A stretch of DNA of 64,000 nt, taken from contig NC_135359.1 in NCBI RefSeq assembly GCF_051622035.1, forward strand, positions 33,881,501 through 33,945,500. Direction: 5' to 3'. This document shows positions 1 to 13,504 of the stretch, piece after piece. Source of the DNA: Arctopsyche grandis. Lineage: Eukaryota; Arthropoda; Insecta; Trichoptera; Hydropsychidae. Numbering within the stretch: the first letter of the stretch is position 1; each line of letters begins with the position of its first letter. The translations under genes were made by a program, and so were the position numbers. The notes beneath the pieces were generated by a model. It ran no database searches, was not told the origin of the DNA, and saw nothing but the letters and a program-made list of their open reading frames with translations.

Positions 1-2365
<2,365 letters not shown>

Positions 2366-4004
2366 TGTGATTCGCCAGAGTGTTTTTAAAATAGGCTAAG
2401 TCGGTTCACAAGCGAACTAAAAGTCCTCCGTTGACGGAATAATTCCTATATATTATGGTAAAAATTGTGATGTGACGTTGTCGTACTGCCCGTAACAAAA
2501 GAAACATACATATTTTATAAATATTTGTATAGCAACAAATTTTAGTAAAAAGAAGAAGAAAAACCATTATTATTACATATATATGTAATACTATAACGAA
2601 ACATCAGTACTAATTATTATACATTTTATCATAGATTTTATATACACACACACACACACACACACACGTATATTATTATAAAATACTACCTTTCGTCCGT
2701 TGTACTTACATATGTATATATTTGTAACGAGAGGCACCATTTTATGCCAATGAATATTCTCCGACACTTCCTAAGACATTTTTCAATTAAATTTTAACTG
2801 TGTGTAGTGTACAAACGTTGGCCTGTTTAATTTCAATGATATTATTTTTCCCCATTTTTATTTTTACTATGGTGAAGGACAATAACGTATAGTTTTGTGA
2901 AACGTAAGTCTTCTCATGTTGTGAAACACACATACATATTAATATTTCGTTTGTTGACTATTTTTGTATCAAACTTTAGAAATTAAATTAATAAAAATGA
3001 CATGACTTTAGCGCGATCCGTTCGTTTTTAAAGTTAGAATTTGATTCCACTATTTTAATGAATATAATTGAATAGACTAAGATTTATTTATTTCTTCACT
3101 GAACATACACGTGTACATATATACATACATATATAATAAAAATAAAGTAACATCTGACTGGCGTGTTTGTGAAACGATTCACACAATTCAAAATTCAATT
3201 GGGTGAACATTTTATCGATACGTTTTAAATGAGTGTCTTAAATTTTGATTTTGATTTGGACTAGTTTATGTATGTACATTCGTAAACGTTTTTCATTCAG
3301 TTATATATTTATGTATTTGTAAAAATTTATATAAACCTATAATTAAAATATTTTTATATTATAAATATATATATGTATGTATGTATGTAAGACTTTTTGA
3401 CCTATCCATCAGGATGATATGTGTTTTGCTCATTGTGTTTCCTTTCTATATACATATATATGTAATATACCACCCATGTTGTACTTTTTGAACTTAATTC
3501 GTGGTTATTTACAAATTTAGTGTTTTGTTTGTTATTTGGAAATTTTATCAAAAATTATTAAAAAAATAAATTATTCGATTTTGTACGAGAAATATTATCT
3601 TACGTGAGGTTTGTTTTCATTTCAATGATGACTCATCAAACCAGTATTATGTATAAGAACAGTGTGTTGAAACACTTTCGAATCCATTAAACATTTTATA
3701 TTTACAATACACAATCGGCCTGGCCCCTCTACAGTAAATAATACACAATGCTGACATTTGATTTCAAAATTCTATATTTGTAATACATGTATGTATTTAT
3801 TTATGCCTTATTGGTGTGGATGCCATTTTTTCGTCTTTAGTAAATTTGTAATAATCATTTTGTAAATTATTTTTATATATGCGAAAGAACCAATCAATCG
3901 TTATTTTATTTGTTATTTTCTATTTTGTAATATATTTTTTTAAAATCTGATTCTAATTAAACAATATTTTTTAAAAAAATTCTATATTTTATTTGACATC
4001 CCCG
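2366..4004. other. Surf4 3' UTR and AT-rich intergenic DNA
   Basis: The left part is the likely Surf4 3' UTR. Candidate polyadenylation signals of the AATAAA type occur near 2989 and 3140. It also holds a (CA)n tract near 2646-2668 and many TATG/CATA runs. I see no coding exon on either strand. Confidence 0.55.
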
Positions 4005-4175
4005 AGAGAATCTCACAGACTCCCCTCAACTAACCGTAGATTGTCTACGTAGGGTTGGAATCGAACGAGAGGCTAATGTATGGGCTATGGCCGAGAAAGA
4101 GGATGCTATGGGAATGATGAGGGGTTGAAAGCAGAGCAGTCGGCCGCTAAGCCACCCATCGCATGTATCGTTATT
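4005..4175 (-). repeat. tRNA-derived SINE-like element
   Basis: Read on the minus strand, this contains a box-A-like TGGCTTAGCGG and, further on, a box-B-like CGTTCGATTCC, the two internal RNA polymerase III promoter elements of tRNA-derived SINEs. The A-to-B spacing is larger than in a real tRNA and there is no cloverleaf, so I call it a SINE and not a tRNA gene. GC content is well above its surroundings. Confidence 0.5.
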
Positions 4176-4485
4176 GTATAATAAACAACATTATTGAAAA
4201 CCACACATCCCAACCGTGGTCCTGGACAGCGCTATCTGCCAGGATTCACACCACATCTATGTATACAATAAAATTTCATCGGTTCATACAATAAAGGAAT
4301 GTATTACAACATAAACAAAATTTTATTACATGATACATGCATTGAAATATTATTCCATGTTAAAAAAAATATACAAATTATTCGATCAAAGCGATACAAA
4401 ACTTGTGAATCCTTCGTGTGATCTTAACTTGTTGTAAATATGTACATTATTTTTATTTTATAATATTAACGAACAGTATAATTTC

Positions 4486-7076
4486 TCACGTATTGATTAA
4501 ATAAGTTAGATCACCTGAAAAATAAAAAGAAATAATTGAAATAATGACCAAAAAAAAATTCAAAAACTTATTTAATAAAGACTGATTACTCGTTTCCACG
4601 TCCTCCATTGAAATATCCATAGCATCAGTGCTCATAGTTCTCATCTTCATGGCGACCTTGCACCTAGTCAAATGCTTTTGCAACTGTTGCTCGCTTTGAT
4701 ACCTACAAGATAAAACAGCACGTCAAATACATATGTATAATACGTACAACATCATAAACATCGACAACACATACCCTTGATTGCAACCCTTGCACCGATG
4801 AGGCTGCCACTCTCCGTGAGTGGCTATACGATGATTACAAAACGAGCCATAATCGTCGAAAATCTCTGAACATTTATCACACTTTGTAGGACCGGGCTTT
4901 TCATGTCGACGTAAATGTCTGCAATTATATTTTAAAACTATTTTTAAAAAAGCGTGTTATTTTAAAGTGCGTAATTGGGTCGTGACCATAGATATGTATA
5001 TATAATATACATAGATGCGCCCTTACGGACATTTTTGGTCGGACATTTTGTCGCCACTTACTGAGGGGTGCAGGGGGTTTAACTTAAAATACTACTATAA
5101 TTGAAGACATTATATATTAATTTTTACATATGATATGTGATGCCATCTGCCTGTTTATGTTTTCTTGAGTAATTGTAACACAGTTTCACTGAACACGTTG
5201 GCATTTTCAAAAATGTTATTCTATATCTATGACCTTCCCACTTAGAAGCTCAATAGCTACTGAGAGTTGGACCGTGCACTACTTTGTGCATGAGTTTACA
5301 GTATAAGGGCGCATCTATGGTTATTCTATATATATGGTCGAGACCGATACGATCAATACCTATTGAGTTGAGAGCGTGAAATATAAGCACAGATACAAGA
5401 AGGACATTTGAAGCACTTGTCGTTAGAATGAGATCTCAAATGTATCGTCAAGTCAGAGTTGGAGAAGAACGCCTTCGGACAGCCGGGAAAGTCACACTTG
5501 AAACTAAAACGAAACACAAAACGAATACGTCAATCCGATGAATCTACTACATACATATGTACTTTGGATGTTCTGCTCTCGGTGTGTATGTACCGTCTTC
5601 CGTTTTCATGATTCTTCAAATGCGCTTTCAGACTAAGGCGATTTTTGCATATGACGAAACAGAGACCGCAACGGAACTGACGGCCCTCATCCAAATGTCT
5701 CACTTTGTGACGCATCATCTCAACTTTGCGTCTGTACCGTGCACCGCATTGATTACATACGAACTTTTTCACGGCATGCGTATACATGTGATGTCGTAGA
5801 GCTTCCTGAAATCACTTAAATCATTAATACTAAACTATTGCGATTACTAAACTTCGTGTATGTAGAACAATCGAGTGTTATACCTTCGTTCGAATGTCGA
5901 AATTACAGCCTATTATTTTGCACATGTATGGATTGATTTCTAAATGCTCTCGATGGTGTATAATTAGGTCCATTTTAGTGGTGAAATTAATATTACAATC
6001 TTGGCATATGAAAGGTTTCGATATCGATAGGTAAGAGACAAGGTTGGTGTCGTTGTAGTGTTCGGCTACGTGAGATATTAAGGAAGAACGGTCAGAAAAC
6101 ACTTCTAAGCATAGCTGGCAAGTCTGCTGTTTGGTCGGTCGATCGTTCAGTCCGATATCTTTCTGTCGTATCATTAAACCGTCTGGAAATATAAAAAAAA
6201 TGGGACACGGTGAAAATTGTGAGCTACCTGGCTTTATCAGTACCACACACACACACACAAATAGAGAAATGTGTAGATATATCAATGTGGATTTTCGGCA
6301 CCTGATCCTCCATCATCAGACAGTTCCGGCAAAAGATTCACCTCCGAACTTTCATTGTCGTCGATCCTAATTTCATCCAATACTACATCTTTGCTGGAAA
6401 CGTACTCTTTCCTTTCCGCTTCTAGCTTTGCATCGAAATCTTCAGACATTTCCATTTTACATTCGATGACCATATCACCGCTTTCGGGGCACAACTCCTT
6501 TTTAATATCATCGTGAAAATCTATATCTTTGAAATAATTCAACTTGATGTCTTTCCGCTTCGACTTCTTGGTCGATTTGATCTCATCCTCCAGTAGAGTT
6601 TCGTCGGCTTCTTCGCTTTGATTGGCTATCAGATCTGTCAAATTTTCATTGCTGCAAAAATCAACATTACCGCTAGTCATTTTAATAGCTTGCGCAACCT
6701 CGTCTATGAGATCGTTGGTTTCGATCGAGTCGCACAGCAGCTTATTGGATTTGATGACGGTTGTGCGAAGCTCGTAACACAATTCGACGATATATCGACA
6801 TTTGTGGCATATTTTCTTGGGCAAATTGTCCGTTATGGATATCTGTAAAAATGCTGATATTGTAATGCGTCATTGCGAAGAAAATTATTAACTATATATA
6901 TATACGGAGAGCACGGGACTGACTGGAACGTCGGTGATGTCAGCGATCTGATTGTGAAGACTCGGAGTGTCGTCGTCCAGGTCTCCGCTGAAGATGTCCG
7001 AAAGCGCCCCGCGAGTCTGCAGACACAATCTGCAAATGTTGTCATAATCCAAGACGATGATCACGCCGTCGTCCAT
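4486..7076 (-). CDS. ZAD-domain C2H2 zinc-finger protein
   Basis: Likely nuclear DNA-binding protein. Seven exons in descending coordinates: 7076-6924, 6842-6302, 6182-5884, 5805-5594, 5503-5360, 4918-4775 and 4702-4486. They stay in frame and give 569 residues. The N terminus is an arthropod ZAD zinc-binding dimerisation domain: its first Cys pair is in YDNICRLCLQ and its second in KKICHKCRYIVELC, split by intron 1. An acidic, lysine-rich linker (about residues 90-235) follows. Then come about nine C2H2 fingers, for example CQLCLEVF, CQDCNINF, CNQCGARY, CGLCFVIC, CDFPGCPKAFF, CPSCICAY, CDKCSEIF and CKGCNQGY. The last finger ends HLTRC, a C2HC variant. I chose the ATG at 7076 (GACGATGGAC) over an in-frame ATG 27 bases upstream because it lies closer to the ZAD. 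The last exon may contain one more intron: a strong acceptor-like TTTTTATTTTTCAG lies near 4515, so the final ~30 residues are uncertain. Confidence 0.88.
5010..5319. mobile_element. MITE inside a zinc-finger gene intron
   Basis: Perfect 16-bp terminal inverted repeats (CATAGATGCGCCCTTA at the left, its reverse complement at 5304-5319) bound 310 bases inside the intron between the fifth and sixth exons. There is no coding capacity. Size and structure fit a non-autonomous DNA transposon; the superfamily is unclear. Confidence 0.6.
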
Positions 7077-7653
7077 CGTCACTGCCCACTGCCTACTGCC
7101 CACTGCCCACTACCCACTGCTCACTGCTCACTGCTCACTGCTCACAGCTCACAGTGTGCGACCTAAAACCCAAAACCTAAAACCCACAACCCACAATCCA
7201 CCGCACAACACCGAGCCGCGCTGACACCTCTCCCAACGCTCTCTCCTCGCGACCATTATGTACATTACTCTCCCTCTTTGTAAATACATACATATCTTTT
7301 TTCACATTTACGCCAAAAATCTAATTATATTTATCATACCTATTCAATTACATACACACTACATATTATTATCGATATTTGCAATGATATGATGCTAAAA
7401 TTCTATTCAAAATTAGGAAATTATTTATTTGCATTGCATATATGTATATTCATTCCAAATAGTGTTCCGATTTCCATTTGTAACTTCCACCGTGACGGGT
7501 ATCTCTCGTTTATCTTCTGCTGTATGATGGTGACTTCTAACTCTAAGCCATAATTTAACGAATGGTGTAGGGACCCGTGAAATCAGCGGCAAATCTATCA
7601 AATTGATATTTATCAAGTCCAAAATATGCCTAATAATTTTACAGTTAGCATAA
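7077..7653. other. Zinc-finger gene 5' flank with simple repeats
   Basis: Just upstream of the ZAD start codon (reading leftward from here) lies a run of CACTGCC/CACTGCT units at about 7081-7150, followed by AAACCC-like units at about 7165-7195. This is the 5' UTR/promoter side of the gene. From about 7380 the sequence resembles a dispersed repeat seen again near 39310. Confidence 0.5.
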
Positions 7654-7893
7654 TGTGGCGGCTCGCTTATACGACATGGTCGAGTTTGGTTGCCTTCCTG
7701 CGAGTGGGAACCAACTCGGCTGGGTTCGGAGAGCCACTACTCACTCTACCTTTAGCTGTCATATAATAAGCACGTGCATTAACATGCCAGTCGTCTCATT
7801 CGTTCATCCTCCATAACTGGTGACCCCCGACATCGAGCCACGCAGCCTCGATCAATTTCAACATGCCAGTCGTCTCATTCGTTCATCCCCCAT
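7654..7893 (+). mobile_element. Collapsed mini-LTR retrotransposon copy
   Basis: A complete LTR (7654-7815, TGTGGCGG to CCTCCATA) is followed by the primer-binding and leader sequence ACTGGTGACCCCCGACATCG, as in the element at 18398. The leader then switches directly into the last ~33 bases of an LTR. The junction falls in AACATGCC, a motif present in both leader and LTR. I see no target-site duplication. This is a deletion derivative of the mini-LTR family. Confidence 0.8.
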
Positions 7894-8958
7894 TCCCCAA
7901 TTCGTTTATTAGCTAATACATAACTTTATGTATTAGCTAATAAACCCCTTGGGTCCATCGGCTATGCTGTCTTTCCCAAGTATTCTTAAACAAATAAAAA
8001 TAAATTTATTTTTGCTAGCTGTCCACGAATTCTTATAGGAATCGGTTCTTACTATGTTATCAACTTGTGTTTCATAACAGCCAAGATTTTTTTCAATTGC
8101 TCAAAAGTAGAGATAGTTCTTAAAATTAATTATTCTGCTCCAGAAAATTATCCTCACAACTACATACATTCCACTCGAGAAGGTGAATCACAACAAACCA
8201 CATGTATATGTGCCACGTTAACACCCACACACTACATGCATATGTAAGCAATATATAATAGTATCCGAAACGGCCGCAAATTTTTATTTTATCCACATCT
8301 TTATTGAACTGGTTATGCCAAATTTCGTAAATATCGGTAGATTTCGACTGATTTTTGTATTATAACATTTAAGTTAGAAAATTTTCTGCGCATTATTTTT
8401 AGTTGCCTTATTTTAAGAACTAGCTCTACGAACTAAAATTGTTTTAGCAACCAAAGCAGCACATCCGTGGTTATATATTAACGAAATAATCCGTTTACCG
8501 TAATATTTACCTCGACGATAATCATGGTTGTGAAAGACAGTGCGTGGGCATCTGTCAGTGGCATGGCGTGCCCAACTCACTATCTCTACCCGTCATATAG
8601 ATGGTAAACTATTTATTTGTATTTTTCATTCGATATGCATATAAATCGGCTCTTGCTTTTATAAAAATCATTATAACACACCGCTTAAGACGCCATCTAT
8701 TTAGATTTATTTCGAATTTTCCACAATTGCATATTTAACCTTAAACGTCATTCTCAACTGTGCAATGACTCCAAAATGTGAAACGTCACATGTAATCGTA
8801 AACCTCCGAGATCGCCCACGCCGTTTCCTCCGATTATACTTTAAATAAATAATTGTATGATATATTCGTAACCTGTAAATTTATTTTGCAGATACACGAA
8901 TAGAATAGTTGTCACTTTTGATACAACCCCGAGTGTTATTTAACATAAGTCCGTAGCG
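7894..8958. other. Intergenic repeats and OGFOD1 promoter region
   Basis: Sequence near 7935-7990 (CCTTGGG...CCCAAG, then AAATAAA units) resembles the tails at 54126 and 62318, probably non-LTR retrotransposon 3' ends. A unit at 8056-8125 recurs at 39468-39537. The last ~200 bases are the probable promoter and 5' UTR of the hydroxylase gene. No other coding exon is seen. Confidence 0.5.
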
Positions 8959-11614
8959 ATGGACGAGAACAACGTAAGTGGAGAAGCGCCTTCTGAACAA
9001 CTACCGAAGGCTACTAGAAGAGAAAGTACGTCTAGCATGGATGACTGTTCCGAAGTCGACACGTTGTGCACCGCAGATAAAACCAGCCTGGATCATTCCG
9101 AAAACGAGAATCACACTTCACCGCCGAAGGAGGAGAGTGTCGAAAATGAAGTATACAATATGGCTGAAGATGCGGAAAATATCGGTAATCTGGACCTCGA
9201 TGATGAGGAACCAAATGATAGAGCACCGAAACGCCCGATGGCGATTATAACGATAGACGACTCGGACAGTGACGATTCTTCCATATGCCATGTCGAATCA
9301 TATCAAGCTACAGCTTCGGAAGCGAAAAAATTAAGAAAAGGTAAGATGGTATATCTTTATTATGTAAATATTCTCATCGTACATATACTTTTTAACATTT
9401 GAAGGTTACTCATCGTCGGACCAGTCTTCATCGCCTTTGTCATCCAGTAGTGAAAGTGAGACCGAATGTGAACTTTCTGATATAATATACAGTATGCCGT
9501 CAAAGTTGTCATCGTGCGAAATAATTCCTAAAAAGACCCTGTCCTTGGATAAAATTAAGCTCAACGAGTGTTTCAACTCTAATCAGGTCAACGATGAATT
9601 CCTATCACACTGGTCGAAAGGGGAACCGTTCACCAGCAAAAACATAACACTGCACTCGGATCCATTTCAGATTTGCATAGTCGACGAGTTTTTGAACGAC
9701 GTAGATATAATAAACAATATAGTCGAAGATATGAATACGCTGGACTGGTACAGGAAAACGATGGACTTGTACGAGTTTCATAGGACGGCCGATCTGAGCG
9801 AAATATCGTGGCAACGGAATATCAAAGCCGTATACGAGTTGCTGAAGAACGATGTTATGAAATGGGTGGCTCAGATCACCAACAGTAACCTGACGCACGT
9901 GTCGGCTTCGTGTGCCTTGTATGGCCCCGGCGATCATCTTCTGCTGCACGACGATTTGCTCGAGGATAGAAAGATAGCCTTCATATTGTATTTGGCGCCT
10001 TGGAATCTACCCGATAATAGTCGAGAGCAGTCCCCCGACGGACAAGTTTGCCAAGATGTTACAAATGGTCCGTCTACTATTAATCTGTCTAGAGTAGACG
10101 ACGGTAATAGGAAAGAGGTACTTATTTTACGTAAATGTCTATTCGTTTTATTGGTTTGTAAAACATACATAATATATTTAAGCCATTGCACGCCAAAAAT
10201 ATGAAAAAAAATGCACATCCCGAAGTGCTCTTATTTGTCAATGTTAATGTTTATTAATATTTTTCAGAAAGGATGGTCAAAATCAATGGGAGGAGCGTTA
10301 GAATTTTTTGCATCGGATGATAAAATACAACCGACGTTTGCTACAAAGTCATTATTACCGTGTAATAACACATTTGCATTCTTCAAAGTCAACGAAAGAT
10401 CGTTTCACCAGGTTCACATATTTCATTATGCTAACTGACGACAATTTTAAATATAGATACATACCATTTCAAATCGTGTGTTATGTGTGCACATTTACGT
10501 TTACGTTTAATGAAGAAGATTAATTTTGAAAAATAAAAATTCGACCTACTTATTAATGTCAGTTTTTAAATTAGGTAGCCGAGGTTAAAACGTTTGACTT
10601 TCCGAGGTTGACTATCAATGGCTGGTTCCACGGACCGTCGGACGATAAGGAAGAAGAAGCAAAATCAGATGAAAAGCTACCAGAGGTCCATGCATGCCAT
10701 AGGCCGAACAGTGATGTGGTCTGTCATCAGATATCCATTGTAATAAATATGTGCACCGTTTATTTACTAACAGTGTTTTGAAATTAGTTTCAGCACGATC
10801 TCACCCAGTGGATCAATACCATGTACTTAACGCCGAAATATAAATATCAGATTCTGCAGCAGTTCGAGCAAACGCCCGAGACGAGTCTCAACAGATATTT
10901 TGTACAAAAACAATACGATGATGTTGTCAACGTTTTACGGAACGATAGTGAGTTGTTTTTTTTTTATTACATACGTATATTCTAAAATGGAAATTTTTAA
11001 ATGAATTGCGGCTTGCGATTTGTTTCCTTAGCTATTCCTTGGGAGAATTGTGGTCCAATAAATCTGAGAAATTACCAAATACTACCAATGAATAAAATAT
11101 CTGGCGAACATGCGACACCATTGAAAAATATCATCGATATAATGACCTCAAAACACTTTATCAATCTCCTGAAAGATTACACGGGATATCCTATCCTTTC
11201 CTATTGTAAGTTGGAAGTGCAAAAGTGGTCATCTGGAAATTATACAGTATGTGGTTTTTACATGTATGTACATGCATAGAAAATAAAATTCGACGCTGTT
11301 ATGAAATTTCACCGTTTATTTTATAGGTAATTCCGATGAAAGAGGAGTATTCAGTTGGTGAAATAGACGTGTCCATATATCTCGGCAGTTCTGAGAAACA
11401 GTCAAAAGGCGGCATCGTAACATATTTGAATCCCGAGGACGCCGACTCGGAGCCGTTCGTATCCATAGATCCGCAAAATAACGTGTTGAATATCGTGCAC
11501 TCGGATGCTGGCATCACCAAGTTCACTAAATACATAAGCAAGTTGAGTGTCAGTCGAGACGAACACCACTACGCCATCGTATGCAGTTATAGAAACACCG
11601 AACCGCCCAATTGA
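8959..11614 (+). CDS. OGFOD1: Prolyl 3-hydroxylase, OGFOD1/sudestada1 family
   Basis: Fe(II)/2-oxoglutarate dioxygenase (Tpa1/OGFOD1/sudestada1), which hydroxylates a proline of ribosomal protein uS12 (RPS23) and affects translation fidelity and stress granules. Seven exons: 8959-9340, 9405-10117, 10268-10411, 10575-10718, 10794-10947, 11032-11246 and 11327-11614, giving 679 residues. About 200 N-terminal residues are acidic and Ser-rich, longer than in the human protein. The catalytic domain starts near DPFQICIVDEFLNDVDIIN. Iron ligands are the H and D of LLLHDDLLED and the H of ERSFHQVAEV; the likely 2-oxoglutarate Arg is in PRLTINGWFHG. The C-terminal second double-stranded beta-helix domain is present (WINTMYL, LPMNKISGEHATPLK, GGIVTYLNPEDADSEPFVSI, IVHSDAGITKFTKYI). 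The donor of exon 4 is weak (GTG|GTCTGT); one codon either way is possible. AATAAA lies at 11752. Confidence 0.93.
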
Positions 11615-13504
11615 TATCACATTTATGTTTTACATATGTATGTTTTGTAATAATTATACGTTCATAAATAATAATATAATTTATTTTAATTGTTATTTTC
11701 AAAGGATTTTTCAATATAAATATTTTTTTTAGTTCTATATTTTTGAGATAAAATAAAAATTCAGTTTTGGCTTTTCTTTTTTTTTTCGTTCGTGATTTCT
11801 TATTTGAATAAGTAATTTTAGATGAAATACGTACCTAAGTTTGTATAATAGTTTCTGGCTCATTTTATTCATTATCCTTTCCATATAACCATTGCGGTAA
11901 CAGAAACGTTTTTTTTTTTTTATTATCTTCTATGCTATTGATACAAAAAAAACTTTTAATACTTGGCTATTTATTTAAAATAAAAATATTATAATATGTA
12001 TGTATGTATGTATATGACAATAATCGAATACTCAATGATATAATATAATTCTGTCCATAAAAAGGAAAGGAAACAATCAAAATCAAAGTTTGTGTATGTA
12101 CATACATACATTCACATGAACATTCAACATAAGAATTTCATAATAAAATTAAAGCACCAAAACAAAATGTAGTGACAACAGTATCGCCGTATATGTATGT
12201 CATTCCAGGATTTAAATTAATTCATGAATGAAATATTACTGACAATTAGCATTGCATCTACATATACTTACAGGAAATGTATAAAAGTTAACATTTTGAG
12301 CAATAGTTTGTAATGTATGTACAATGTACACAATATCGTACCATATTCATGTATTTCTGGATATTCAAAACGTTTATTTTTTGTCGAATTTAGGTTTGTA
12401 TCATTTCTCAAAACGCGGCGCGATTAATTTACATATATGGAATTCTATGAAAACCAATCAGCAATTATGTACATTTTATTGTGTACGTGTTGTATTATAA
12501 TGATTCACTATCTTATTCTACGTTTATAAATTACATATACTGTCCCAAGGTTTTATTATAAATACTATAATAATAATGATGGGTGATACATATTCATATA
12601 ATATATGTACATCTTGATTTTAGTGCTGTTTGTTTTAACGAAAATGGCCCCCAAATGTATAAAATAAACACATTTATTTTTATAAAAATGCGTATAAATC
12701 ATTCTTGACGATGATTTTAATTAAAATGTATAATAATAAATAAATAATACAAAGACAACAGCCAAAAAGCGAACGAGTGTAAAAAATGGCAATAAATTAA
12801 CCAATGTTTCATTACAAGCTCTTTTTTTACAAGATGTATGTAATTTATTAACCAATCAGTATCCAATTTTCATATAATTTCCTATAGACTTAAAATACAC
12901 ATGGAAACTTAGCGACAAATCAAATTAAAGTTTTGATAAATGTCAATAAACCATCAATCGTCTACTCTATACATACAATTGCTGGAATCGATCAATAAAA
13001 TTAATATCGTTTTCAATAAAATTTTATTATAATAAAACAAAATTCACTATTATATTAATGCAAGTGGAATTCCAAAGAATAAAAATTAACCAATATCAAG
13101 CCATGCGTTTATATGCATCATAATTCTCTAAATAAAATAAAAAAATAAAGGAAATGAACAGGGCCACGGCAAGACAACGGTTAAAATCGTAGTGTGTGAG
13201 ATTTTATGAATACAATTACATATGTGTATTGAAACAATCCCAAGTTTGAAATTATGATACCGAGTCTACATTGAACATATGGGTGCGTTGAATAATTTTT
13301 GTCAATTAATATACGTATGTATATATATATATATAAGTATTATATGTATGTATGTATGTATGTATGTACAAATAAGTATAATATAATAATTTCCACACAC
13401 GAACACAAAAATTTCGCTATCTAATGAAAATTGTATCTAATGGAGAACTGCAAAAAGAAAATCAGACTTTGGTATCAACTTCGCTTGGGTTTGTTTAACG
13501 TTAA
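11615..13504. other. Convergent 3' flanks of OGFOD1 and ArfGAP genes
   Basis: AT-rich DNA between two convergent genes, holding both 3' UTRs. There are several AATAAA/TTTATT signals and TATG microsatellites (12000-12015, 13345-13370). No coding exon is seen on either strand. Confidence 0.6.
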
